DNA of 64,000 nt, taken from contig CAJNDS010002404.1 of assembly GCA_905221605.1 (NCBI GenBank), forward strand, positions 362,925-426,924, written 5' to 3'. Positions within the stretch are counted from its first letter, which is position 1; every line of letters starts with the position of its first letter. Below, one piece after another: positions 23,027-33,500 of the stretch. A program made the translations under genes and the position numbers. The notes beneath the pieces were generated by a model. That model had not been told where the DNA came from. It did no database searches and saw nothing but the letters and a program-made list of their open reading frames with translations. Origin of the DNA: Symbiodinium natans (lineage: Eukaryota; Sar; Dinophyceae; Suessiales; Symbiodiniaceae).

Positions 23027-24223
23027 ATGGTTATTCCTCTGGGAGCCGAACCCCCGGCGGCTATCCCAGAGGTGGTGAAGACCAGGCATGTCTACGGCTG
23101 GTATTTGGTGCTGCTCCTGCTGGCTGGCCTGGCCATGGCCCAGGTTGCAGCAGGAGATGCCTTCGCAGGCCTTCTGGGTACTTTGCCCCAACACGTTGCT
23201 ACAATGCCAAAGCCACTAGGGCCGTGGGCATCATAACAATTCCCTAAGCCCGATCTACACTAAGACCCTACTACTGCCGTACTAAAGCAAGCCTTCAGAA
23301 CCTTGCAGCATTGCAAGACCCCGCTTGCCTCCACAGGTCTTATCTTTCTGATCATGGCTGGTTTCGTTATTTATTTGGTGCAGGATGCCTGCAAGCACAT
23401 GACAATGTATTGCCTATTCATGCTGGGAATAATGGCCACCTTTCAATGCTTTTTTGACACGCTGGCACTCATGAGTGTTTTGGGTGGCCGCGAGACCTCT
23501 GTATCTTCAGTGCAAGGCACTGAGGACAATGTAACTGTCATAACAAGAATCACCGAGCACCCCTTCTTCGATAAGTCCATGGGCCAGCAGTACAACACCC
23601 AGTCTGGCGTTATACTGGCAAGCCCACTTGTGATGTTGCTGTTGGCTTCAATGTGTCGCTCGACCATGTTAAGTAGCGTTGCGATTGGGTGATGCACGGC
23701 GCCGTGAGAGCGAATGATCTTGCTGGCCGTGTCTCGGCAAGCCACTCAGGCTACCTGTCCTACAATGCCTTCTCAGAATCTCTCTTCGACCACGACGACG
23801 AAGCTGGGCCCATCTACGAAGGTCAGGGCGAACCATTTTGCGAGCCATGTTTGCAATTCTCTGGTCCAAGCCCTGACTCATGCCCTGCAGGTTGGGGAGC
23901 CGGTGCGAGATATGGTACCCAAGCAAGCGGGGAGAGGACTGTTTTCTTGGACCAAGAAGGGGTAAGACAAGTACCGGTCTGTAGGAAGCTGCAAGGCTCA
24001 TCCGCTTTATGCTCTTTCGTCCTGCAATCCAGCCTACTCCCAGGACTCAGCCGCCACCACCCCGGCTGTTCGAGGTTTCGAGCTGTTTTGCCAAAAAATG
24101 CAGGATTTGAGCTTACCCGACATTTGGGCTGCACTCCAGGGTGACATGCTATTAAGGGGCTCCAGGTCAATCAGCATCCATGTTCAAATCCTCGCTGCCC
24201 TGAGGGCCATGGACACAGGCTGA
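23027..24223 (+). CDS. Five-exon gene for a 243-aa four-helix membrane protein
   Basis: A full model can be read: exons 23027-23177, 23337-23654, 23750-23821, 23891-23961 and 24104-24223, phases 1,1,1,0, all GT donors and AG acceptors, ending in TGA. The ATG sits in GGCCATGG. Four hydrophobic helices are visible: after HVYGW (about residues 24-44), LIFLIMAGFVIYLV (52-66), YCLFMLGIMATFQCFF (73-95) and VILASPLVMLLLASM (about 144-158). A loop with TEHPFFD and QYNTQS precedes the last helix, and an acidic SLFDHDDEAGP segment follows it. The order (paired helices, YNTQS-ASPLVMLL, YLSYNAF, acidic tail) is a pattern I associate with unnamed dinoflagellate membrane proteins, but I cannot assign a function. 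The last exon is the least certain. Confidence 0.65.
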
Positions 24224-24545
24224 GCACGTGAAAGTCTGCTGAATGCTTTGGTTTGGGCCAGCCAGTTTGTAAAAAAGGTGCCAGGGGCATTCTGCTTGTG
24301 TTGGCACACCGAAGTTGTTGGACGACAGTGGCTTGCTGCGTGCTGAAACGTTGCTGAAACGTTGCACATCGTTGCACTTTAGGTCATCATGGATGGAGAG
24401 ACGGTTGGAAACTGGATCCTTGAGGTGGGCACCCGCTTGTTCGAAGAGGCAGGGGCGTATCAACATCATACGCAGGCTGCAGTGTGTGTCTGCCCATTCT
24501 ACTAGCGTGCGGGCCGTGCCAGAAACAAAGGCTGCGAGTTAGGAA
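24224..24545. other. No supported gene
   Basis: Spacer between the membrane-protein gene and the motif cluster. A 100-codon minus-strand open frame overlaps it, without recognisable features. Confidence 0.4.
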
Positions 24546-25034
24546 TGCGAGTCGGAAAACAAAAAAAACGCACCCCCCTCCCCCCCCTCCCCCCCCCGAG
24601 CCAGAAATCAGGCGGGGCCGAGTCGGAAAATGGCAAGAGTCGAGTCAGAAAATCTGTTGCCGATTCTGGCAACAGTAGCAACAGGCTGAGAGGGCGCACC
24701 TTCCAGCTGTGTCTTTGTTGGTTTTATAGGTCGGGCGGCCGATGGCCGACGCGTGCTTCTGCAAGCTGCGAAAAACTTAAAACTATTTAAAGCTCTGGCT
24801 TCACCCGAAACACATCTAGATGCCAAGCTGAAGATTGTAAATCCCAGGCCCCACCGAAATCTAGATGTTAAGCTGTGCCCGTGACAACTTTCCGGAGATT
24901 TTCCGACTTGCCGCTTCGGGTTTTCTGACTCGGGGGATCATTTTTTTCTGACTCGCCCCGGGTCGTTTTCAGACTCGCCGTTTTCAGACTCGCCCCGGCA
25001 TTTTCCGACTAGTTGTTTCTGACTCGGCCACTCT
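24546..25034. repeat. Inverted cluster of a 12-nt CGAGTCNGAAAA motif
   Basis: Three forward copies of CGAGTCGGAAAA/CGAGTCAGAAAA lie at 24548, 24619 and 24641, with a degenerate one near 24599. About seven reverse copies (TTTTCNGACTCG and variants) lie between 24898 and 25030, several separated by GCCCCGG. The arms could pair across a 230-bp centre that holds a further direct repeat built on ATCTAGATG...AAGCTG. A C-rich run (24577-24597) is next to the first copy. There is no coding signal. Confidence 0.7.
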
Positions 25035-25433
25035 ATTGGAATGCTTTGTTTTTCCAATCTGATAATCACAAGCGCTTTCAACTTCAGGGGTCGCTGCCTG
25101 GTTTGCCTTCCTGGGAACAAGAGGCTGGGTGCATGCGTAGAGAACATGGACGGGAGCTATGCAGAGACGGTTCAGCTGAACATCTGCGCTTCCAAGCTCG
25201 CAGCTCTCTAATCGGGATGTTTTCCGGACGTGAGATGTGCAAGGAATCCCCCGAGTGGCGCGTGTCACTTAAAGCCTGGCCCAGCGCCCAGAGGACCCAA
25301 GCTGTGCCCAGGCCCCCAGGCACCCCAGCAATACCCTAATGATGTAATGAAGGCTCCAAGGCTGCGGCCCAGCTGGGGTTGAAGCGGTCCTGTAGTATCT
25401 GTAGTCTTTGATGTCTTTGATGTTTGAAGTCAA

Positions 25434-25943
25434 GTGCGTGATGTCTCGATGCTCAGGGAAGACGCGTTGGACGTGGCTATGGGCCCACAGTTTGCGGAAC
25501 TGGTGGAGAAGTCTTTCAAGTCTGGGACTTGGAAGGAGAGCACAAGTGTACTCGTGATGCCACGGGCCAGCCTGCAAAGCTTCTTCCTCGAAACCGGGCG
25601 CGTGGTGCAGACGCAGCTGCGTAGCTGGACCGTAGGGCTGCCCATGTTCCGTCGCATTCGTCACCTGAGTCCACCGGACACCATCTCCCCTTCTCCGAAA
25701 GTTGGGCTTTACATGGTCAGATGCCTTCCCGAGTTCCTAGGCAGGCAGAGGCCGGATTTTACCAGCTTGGCAGGCCGAGCAGGAATTCATGTCCTTGTGC
25801 CTGCGAACTACCTGTGTGTGCGTGTGCTTGACGATTCGTCGATTGTTAATGCTATCGCAGTATTTAGCATTCTCGGCCCTCTTGATATCTGGGTTTGCTG
25901 CGGTTGGTTGCCGAATCAACTTAACTTGACTTTGAGGTGTTAG
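25434..25943 (+). CDS. 169-codon open frame, possible upstream exon(s)
   Basis: Residues 1-75 have ordered, protein-like composition (PQFAELVEKSFKSGTWKEST, then VLVMPRASLQSFF). The later part is less convincing. It lies on the same strand and 500 bp upstream of three phase-consistent terminal exons, so it may belong to the same gene. No domain is recognised and the boundaries are uncertain. Confidence 0.35.
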   Translation: MRDVSMLREDALDVAMGPQFAELVEKSFKSGTWKESTSVLVMPRASLQSFFLETGRVVQTQLRSWTVGLPMFRRIRHLSPPDTISPSPKVGLYMVRCLPEFLGRQRPDFTSLAGRAGIHVLVPANYLCVRVLDDSSIVNAIAVFSILGPLDIWVCCGWLPNQLNLTLRC

Positions 25944-26111
25944 CTCAGAGGATTCTCGGCAGGCTGGCGCCACGCCTGGCAGGACTTAGATGGTTTGCAG
26001 CTCAGATTCGATTATGACGGTTCGGTGATGTGCGATGCGCGGTCTGAATACGATCCGAGGCTCAGCTGCATGGCTTGGATCCAGTGCAGAACAAGGGCCG
26101 TGATGGAGGTC

Positions 26112-26146
26112 GGGGCATGTCGGGACATGTCGGGACATGTCGAGAC
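26112..26146. repeat. 10-bp tandem repeat
   Basis: Three and a half copies of CGGGACATGT. Probably intronic if the surrounding gene model is right. Confidence 0.85.
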
Positions 26147-26461
26147 AGGCTGCCCCTGCGATATCCTGTGATGAAGTTCGTTGGCCCGGTAGTAGACCTT
26201 CTCAGGCCTCATCGGGTGGTCCATCGCTCAGAGAGGGAGCAAATGAATGCTGGACAAAGTCGCGTCCTTCGATGACACGTCGAATCGTCGAAACAAAGCC
26301 GAAGTTGTCACGAATTGTCAGAGCCAGGTGGCAACTGCAGTATCCCCACAGTGAAGGCATCCAACGACGCATGTGACGAGGCTCTGGGCCCGATATGGAG
26401 ATGTTTTCTGTGAGAAAGAGAGGTACAGAGTTGTCTTTTTTGGGTTGGCAGATGTTGACAG

Positions 26462-26840
26462 GCCAAGCGCTTCATCTTCAAAGCCTTGGACACGGTCGTG
26501 TCGGACTGTGGGGAGTTGTGCCACTCTGCGTGAGTCGGAGCCTGTGCATGTTTGCAGTATCCAGTGGTTGCTGGGCGCGCAGGAGCCCAAGGTGCGAGTT
26601 CTTTTCGACTTCGATTTGGTTGGAGAGGGAGTCCCGACCCCAGTAGGTGCGTCATGAGTCAGTGGGTTTCTACTTGGCAGCTCTTGGCGACTGAAGGTGT
26701 GGCACGGCGGTGGCAAGGAGGAACTGCCGGAGGATAGCAAGGATGAATGGCCGGAGTCTTCATGCGTAAAAATAAATACTCGCTACAGTATCAAGCTTCC
26801 TGAATCTGTCGATGCCGAGTTTGGGATGCGCGCTGCTTGA
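26462..26840 (+). CDS. Three 3'-terminal exons of an unrecognised gene
   Basis: Exons 26462-26529, 26558-26642 and 26697-26840 join in consistent phase (2, 0) with donors GTGAGT and GTAGGT and AG acceptors, and end in TGA. The protein reads AKRFIFKALDTVVSDCGELC, then IQWLLGAQEPKVRVLFDFDL, then a charged WHGGGKEELPEDSKDEWPE segment, a beta-like NTRYSIKLPES stretch and a FGMRAA end. The mix of ordered and charged segments plus three matching splice phases makes it a real 3' end. A further upstream exon with VMKFVGPVVDLLRPHRVVH (about 26147-26262) may belong. I do not recognise the family. The retrotransposon lies 354 bp downstream of the stop. Confidence 0.6.
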
Positions 26841-27189
26841 GGCACCGAAGGGCTTGCGAGTTCGACCTTTGTCGAATTTCCCATCAGGCTGTGGCCCAAG
26901 ATGGCCAATGTTTCTCAGTGCTTCTTGCGGGAGACCTGTGCCAGGTGGAGAAGGCCCCGCCTGCAGACGTGAACGCTTCCATGCCACGCCTGCTTCTGAT
27001 GCAGCCGTACGGTGCCCTTAATGCAGAAGCTGCCACATTGCAAGCTACGCGCTTGCGCAAGAGAGAGAGAGAGAGAGAGAGCGACCTCAATGAAATTAAG
27101 GGGAAGCTTGACCCGTAAGAAGAGGTGGCAAACCCCCTGTAGTAACGAGCACACACAAGATGGGCTCCGGATGTCCGACCTGAGAATGA

Positions 27190-27194
27190 ACTAG
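27190..27194 (+). other. Left target-site duplication ACTAG
   Basis: Five-base ACTAG directly before the left LTR. The same five bases directly follow the right LTR (36659-36663), as expected for integrase-mediated insertion of a copia element. Confidence 0.9.
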
Positions 27195-27451
27195 TGTGAA
27201 TTGAAGAACAGTTTATGCTGCTCATCATGTGTGCAGTGGATACCTCCGGGCACCCGCCACTACGGTGGCTCAAGCATGCACGAGGCCAGTCCGAGGCACG
27301 GAAAAGAGCTTAGGCTTTGCATTCTGCAGACATGCTTCATGTACCATTTGACTGGATGTTCAGTATACTCATTCTTGAGGAGATACTCCTAAACAGTATC
27401 ATGATCAGGCTATTGAGCTTGATAGAAGGAACGGCATTGCTGCTATCAACA
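27195..27451 (+). repeat. Left LTR (257 bp)
   Basis: Starts TGTGAATTGAAG and ends TGCTATCAACA. It carries transcription start and polyadenylation signals by family rule, but I cannot point to them. A 63-codon open frame inside it is repeated in the right LTR and is not a gene. Confidence 0.95.
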
Positions 27452-27467
27452 TGGCAGCGGAGCTTGG
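27452..27467 (+). promoter_or_regulatory. Possible primer-binding site, tRNA-iMet type
   Basis: TGGCAGCGGAGCTTGG abuts the LTR end. It matches 12 of 16 bases of the complement of a typical eukaryotic initiator tRNA-Met 3' end, as expected for copia elements. Four mismatches leave room for another tRNA or a tRNA-fragment primer. Confidence 0.55.
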
Positions 27468-27547
27468 AGCTCTTCTGTGTTAGCCTTTCGATCCAGGGCA
27501 CAGCACTTTGCCGGTTCCAGTGTTTGGACGAGGACGGCTTCGCGTTC

Positions 27548-30500
27548 ATGGAGACCAACGACGACAAGAAGATCCCGACCTTTGATGGCCGCCTGGAATC
27601 TTACAGAGAGTACAGGCGGCGGGCCCTCCTATACTACTACGGTTTGGAGGGTTCCAAGCAAAGCATTGCAGCGCCACGTTTGATCTCAGCCCTCACGGGC
27701 TCGGCTTTCGAATGCTTCCGAGAACGAGACCCCGGAGAATTCAGAAACACAGATGGCGTCAAGACAATGCTCGAAATCTTAGACCTGCGTTTCCAGTACA
27801 CAGCAGAGCAGGAGCTTTCAGAGTGGTTGGAAACTCTTTTCTACAAGCTGCGCAGACAGCAAGGCGAAGAGACTACAGCCTTTACTACCCGCTTTGAGAC
27901 CACTCTGGCGAAGGCGGAAGAGCTCATGACAGAGGAATTGAAGTTGGAGAGGAGGCGTCAACAAGACATGGCCCGAGCAGAGTACAGGCGCCAGAGTCTT
28001 GACTACATGGTCGCTTTGCAGCAGCACCAGGCGGCCGCAGCAGCAACTGCGGAAGGGGAGACGCCGCCTCCAGCTCCAATTCCTCCGACTCCTCCGAGGG
28101 ACCCAGCTCCAGTGGTTCCCTTCCGCGTGCCGGAGGTAATGAAAGGCTTCCTCTACTTGCGCCACGTCGGCATCACGCTTCAGACAAGGGCGAGTCTTTT
28201 GAGATCGGCTGGCGGTTCTCTGCGTTATGAGAAGGTTTCGGAGTTGCTACGCCGCACTGAGCTCGATGCCCTTGTGGCGTCGCGCGGCAGCAAGGCGGCA
28301 GGCCATGGCTACTTCGCAGACTTCGATGACGAAGAGAACGCTGGCGATCAGGAAGACGAATACGATGATGACTTTGAAGACGAAGATGAGTTCGGAGGCT
28401 ACGTCGAAGACGAGGAGGAAGAGTTTGAAGAGGAGGACGGCCCTGTGGAAGATGGCGATGAAGAGTATGACTCGGCAATGATTGGCTACTTGGAGGGCAG
28501 GAAGAAGCTGCTGAGTCTCAGGAAGGCTCGTGGCTTCAAGGATCCCCCTGAAGCCTCGAGCGGTAAGGGAGCTTCGTCGGCCAAGGCGGGGAAGGGCAAG
28601 GACGTGCGGCATCGCCCCGCTCGTGAAGGGCGGTCAGGCCGTGGAGATTTCCAATGGCGTCCTGGCCAATCCTCGTCTTCATCTTCGGCAAGGCCCTCCA
28701 GTTTCTCTCGAGGCAGGCCCTCCAGCCAAGGAAGAAAGTCAAAGGGCCAAGGGCGGAAGCCCAAGGGCGCTGGCAAGCGCACCGGCGGTCGCCGAGGTGA
28801 TCCGAATGGTGCTCAGTATCTTGGTTGGGCCGAGCAGTCGATTTTGTCTCCGAATCCTTCTCCCAGCGGAGCTCCACCTTCGAGTTTTTGTCCGGAGTTC
28901 AGCTTCATGGTTTTTCCACGCTCCTTGCAACGCATTTCAGAGTCAGAGGTTGAACGTTGTCTTCTTTGGGATAGGCAGCTAGGCTTGGAAGCCGAAGCGC
29001 CAGATGTAGAACAGGCTTGTCTTGCAGTTCCCCCCGGCCATGCCATTGTAGACACTGGATGCACGTCTACGTTGGTAGGGTCTGAGAGCGAGAGACGCTG
29101 GAATGAAGAACTGCAAAGACAATCCGGAGGAAGTTTAAAGGCGGAACGCGGGCCTTCAGATGTTAAGTTTGAAGGGATCAATGGCGAAGCTCGGGCAACC
29201 TATCAGGTGAAATACCCTGTCAGGATAGGTGGCCGCGATGGGTTTATCAATGCCGCAGTGATTCCCGGAAAGGCCCCATTTTTGCTTTCCATCCAAGCGC
29301 TTCGACAGATGCGGGCTAAGCTGGATTGTGAGAAGGATGTTTTAGATATCCCCGGCATTGGTTGTATCAAGTTGGCCGTAAACGCTGTGGGTCATTATCT
29401 CCTTCCAATGTTCGATTTTCATAAGACCCCTAGCCCGCCACCTGGTTTGGAGCATAGCTTGTCCGCTGCAGCCGAGGCTGATCTCGGTGGTCCGGAGGAT
29501 GAACAGCAACTAGTGGCCGAGTCAAGGCCGGGACTATTGCAGACGAACAATGTAGTTCATCCTCCGGAACCCCCAGAAACTTTAAGATATCAGCCAAAAT
29601 GCACAGAGCTTTCGAAGCGAACAGACAAGCTAGCTAAGAGTGTAATGTTAAGGCTAGCTAGGGATACCAAGGGTCCTTGGGTGAAGCTACCGCAAGAGCT
29701 TGCTGCAGTGCATTTAATTTTGGGTAGACACGGTTTCGTGTGCCCTGATGTGCCCTGGCAGATCCGGGCTGCGCAGATCGGCTACCGATCAAAGGTGGTC
29801 AGGCGGCCACCGGCAACCTTGCTGAGAGAGGCTTGCGTGTCAGTAGTGGCCTTGGGTGACCGCAGTTTTAGGGTACTGAAAGATTGGACTGAGTGTGCCA
29901 AATGCGCGGGTGAACCGCTTGCAACGGAAGCCTCTGATGCCAGACTGTTCCTGTTTGTGTTTGCAGTAAAGCCACAGGACAGTGTTTTGTCAGGTGAGCC
30001 AGTTCATGCATGTTTAGAGCAAGGGTTCGCTGCAAGTTCGTCTGAGCTCGGGAATCAGGCTCTGGTGGCAGGTCATGTGAATGAGGAGAGACGTGATGCA
30101 TCTCTGACTTTGCCTGTGCTCCAGAGCTCTGAGAACAGCGAACTAGAGTACTTAAGCTGCGAAGAGAGTAGTAGCGATGAGCGAGTGCCAGTGTGTGCTC
30201 CAGGAGTCAACCGCCCCGCCAGGTTACGCTCATGTGGGCATTCACTTGGTGGAGACATTCTCCAACGGCCACGGTCAGACGTGGCACTGTGCGACATGCC
30301 GTGGAAAGTGCAAGGTGTGTCGGGGCCGGTTGGCGAAGCTCGTGCGGTCAACCGGGCAAGTGACATACACTCACCGCAAGGATTGCGAATGCACCATGGT
30401 TCCAGGACCGATGGCTACCTCGCCACATGCTCCCTTTGTCACCGGAGATCTTATCCGAGTGGCCGACGCCGAGGCGTACCTCCCGAAGAGCAAGCATGTG

Positions 30501-33500
30501 CCGTATCCGTTCGATGTCCGGAAGATTACAATGCAGAAGCAAGAGGTTCATCCGAAGACCCTGCCCCCAACAGCGATGGCAGCTCCGGAGTGGAGTACTT
30601 CGAGATCCATGGACAATGTGGAAGCGACTCCGAAGATCAAGGCAACAGTGACAATAGACCAAGTGCAAGCGATGCGGGCAGAGGCGAAGCCAAAGGCGGC
30701 GCCACCGATGACATCTATGCCGTCTACGGGTCCTTTGGCGCCAGCTCCAGCTTCCACGCCGGATATCAAGACGGTTTTGGATGCTGTGAAGACGATGATC
30801 CACCAGGAGTACGGAGTGCAGCCGCAGACCACAAGCACCGACGTGCCAATGGAGAAGAACTTCATCGAGCAGGCCATCGAGCTGGAGGGTCAGGCTGCCG
30901 AGCTCCTTGCGAAAGCAGCATGGTTGAGGCGCCAAGCCAGTCAAGCGGCGCCGATGCCAATGACAGCGCCGCAGGCCACAGGACAGGATCGGAGCTCCGT
31001 CGAGACCAGCAGCATGGCATCTTACCAAGGACTGTCCCGCGACCCCGACTTCTCGGATGGCTGGGAGCAAGTGCTGCTGCGTTAGCTTGTGTTGCAGAGC
31101 TGTGTGTGCCACCCAAGCCTTTAAGCCCTGAGTCTCGGGAGGAAGGCTCGCATTTAGGTACTGCGTGGCCTAGGTTGTCACCTGAGGTAGGCGTAGAAGT
31201 ACCAGTGAATAGCGATTTGAACCTCCCGCAGGCATGGCAGGCTTGGGGGCCACTTGATATGAACAAGCGAGCAACAAGAGCGCAGCTCAAGTTGTGGCTA
31301 GGAGCTCAGGCATGGAAGATTGATCGCGGTTCCCATGTAGGCCTTATCGAGGTTTACACTGGATTGGGTCGCCTGAGTGATGCGCACGAGCAGCTGTGTG
31401 ATGGCTCGGAAGCCATTCGCTTGGGATACATGTATGGCCAGGAGCTCCGGTCCCCTGAAGGTCAATGGTTCACGCTCTCGCTCATTGATTTGTGTCAGCC
31501 CAGGGACGTTTTCGTATCTTTCCCTTGTAGGGGGTGGTGTCGATGGTCCAGTTTTAATGAGCGAAGAGATCCTGGGGTCAAGCTAAAGGTGTTGCGTGAA
31601 CGAGTTGAGGGCAGGAAGGATTTGAGCCTCCTATTTCAGATCTTTGAATTGCAGTCCCAGGGACAACGTCACACACATGCTATGAATCCACAGTCCTCCT
31701 TAGCGTGGTCAGACAAGAGGTTCGGTCGTTTGAAGGTACCGCATGGATTCGTGACGTTTGACCAATGTGCCCTAGGACTCCTCCATCCAAGAAGCGGTCG
31801 CCCCGTCAGGAAGTCCACAACCTTGTTTACTACATCGTACGATCTAGCAGAGCACATGTCAAGGTTTAAGTGTTGTTGTGAAGTTACCCATGATAGGGCA
31901 GAAGAAGGCTTCCAAAGAAGGGCAGCGACTTCTTGGTGTGAGGACTTCTCCCAAGGTCTTGCTGAGGCCCTCATTCGTGGAATGAGGCCAGACCTAGTGG
32001 TGTCGGAGGCCTTTCCGGCATCACCTTACTTTGACGAGCACATCAAGTCAAACCCTGTAGAACAGTGCTATGTTGGTACCGACGCTGTCATTCATAGGGC
32101 GTATCCAGTTGAAGCCGCAGTTGAATCTGAATCGTCGATCCGGGCATCTGCAGCGCCTCCTGCGCCGCCAACAGATGCTGCCAATCCCGAAACATCGCCC
32201 AAAACAGTGTTCAAGGTGACTGACCCGAATATGGCTAAGCAACTTACCCATTTGCAGTTTCCTGGTCGATATCGTAAGCTGGACTTGCCAGTGCCGGTGC
32301 AGACACAGTTGCAAGCTTGGTCTGGTTTAGAGGTTCAAACAATGGTGACTGCAAGAGGTTTGAAGTGTTTTGTCAATGTTCCAGTCGGCACCGTCGCTAC
32401 ACGTCGCACCACGCTTGTGCGTAGCGGGGGTGAATGGTATTATGTAGAGTTTAACCGTGAGCTTGGAACAGGCAGACAAAAGATGCGTTTACCCCTTAAC
32501 GCTAGCTTGGTGGTTACATTCTTTGGGGATGTACCTGCCTCACCGTCGCAGCCAATGCCTGCGGAAGCACAGCCTCGAGAGAGGCCGCTGCCTGGAGCAC
32601 CCCACACATTCGCAGATGCTAGGAATGTTCACGCGTATCTCAATAGACTGCATGTCGGTTTGGGTCATCCAGGCCAAGCTGAGTTCATACAGCATCTGCG
32701 TGATGCGGGCGCAGCGCCGTGGCTTCTGCAGCAAGCCTCTCGATTTCACTGTGAGATCTGCTCGGCGCAAAGGCCGCCGCCTCCGCGTGGTGTCGTAGGC
32801 GGTCCCAAGCCACGGTCGTTTAACAGTATCCTCAGTATCGATACCTTGGATTTGACATTGACCCGAGATGGTATTCAGCATCGTGTTTTTCTGTTGACCG
32901 CCATCGACACTGCTACTTCTTTTGCTCGTGTCTTTTACTTGCCGTCCGGCGATGCCGCGGCAGCCGTCCAGGCCCTCAAGCGGGGGTGGCTGGAGTCCTA
33001 TGGCGCGCCTGAGTACATCTATGCAGATCCGGATACGATTTTCCGCTCAGAGACTTTCGCTAGTTTCCTTACCAGGCACGCTATAGTTGAGCGGCTGTCG
33101 GCTGCGCAGGCACCTCATCAGCACGGCCAGATTGAACGACTCCACCGCACTCTTCGGCAGCAGTCTCAACGGGTGTTTGAGTCAGAGCCGAGCTGTAGTG
33201 CTTACGAGGCAGCTGTAGAGGTGGTTCAGGCAAGAAATGAGCTGATGAGGGTAGAGGGCGTGTCGCCAGCAGTGTTGGTCTTTGGAAAGCTTCCGAGGGC
33301 ACCGCCAACTTTTGCTGAAGGGGATGAGGACTTCAGGCTTTTAGCAGAGCGTTTGCAGGGTACTGATCCTTTGTATGAAACCATGATGCTGAGGAGAGTT
33401 GCCGCTCGGACAGCTTGGGTTCAGTCAGAAGTCAGGGACCGCACTTCCCGAGTCATGTCAACACGGTCTAGGCCGTATGAAGGTCCATACTATGCGGGTC

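Noticed and set aside
27255-27275. TGGCTCAAG in the LTR, matching the last nine bases of the dinoflagellate spliced leader (repeated at 36462-36482)
   Set aside because: The preceding bases do not match the leader, and a 9-mer match is expected by chance at this window size.
30348-31112. 254-codon antisense frame within the retroelement
   Set aside because: Leu/Arg/His-rich mirror of a GC-rich coding region; no motif. It does show that openness alone is weak evidence in this interval.
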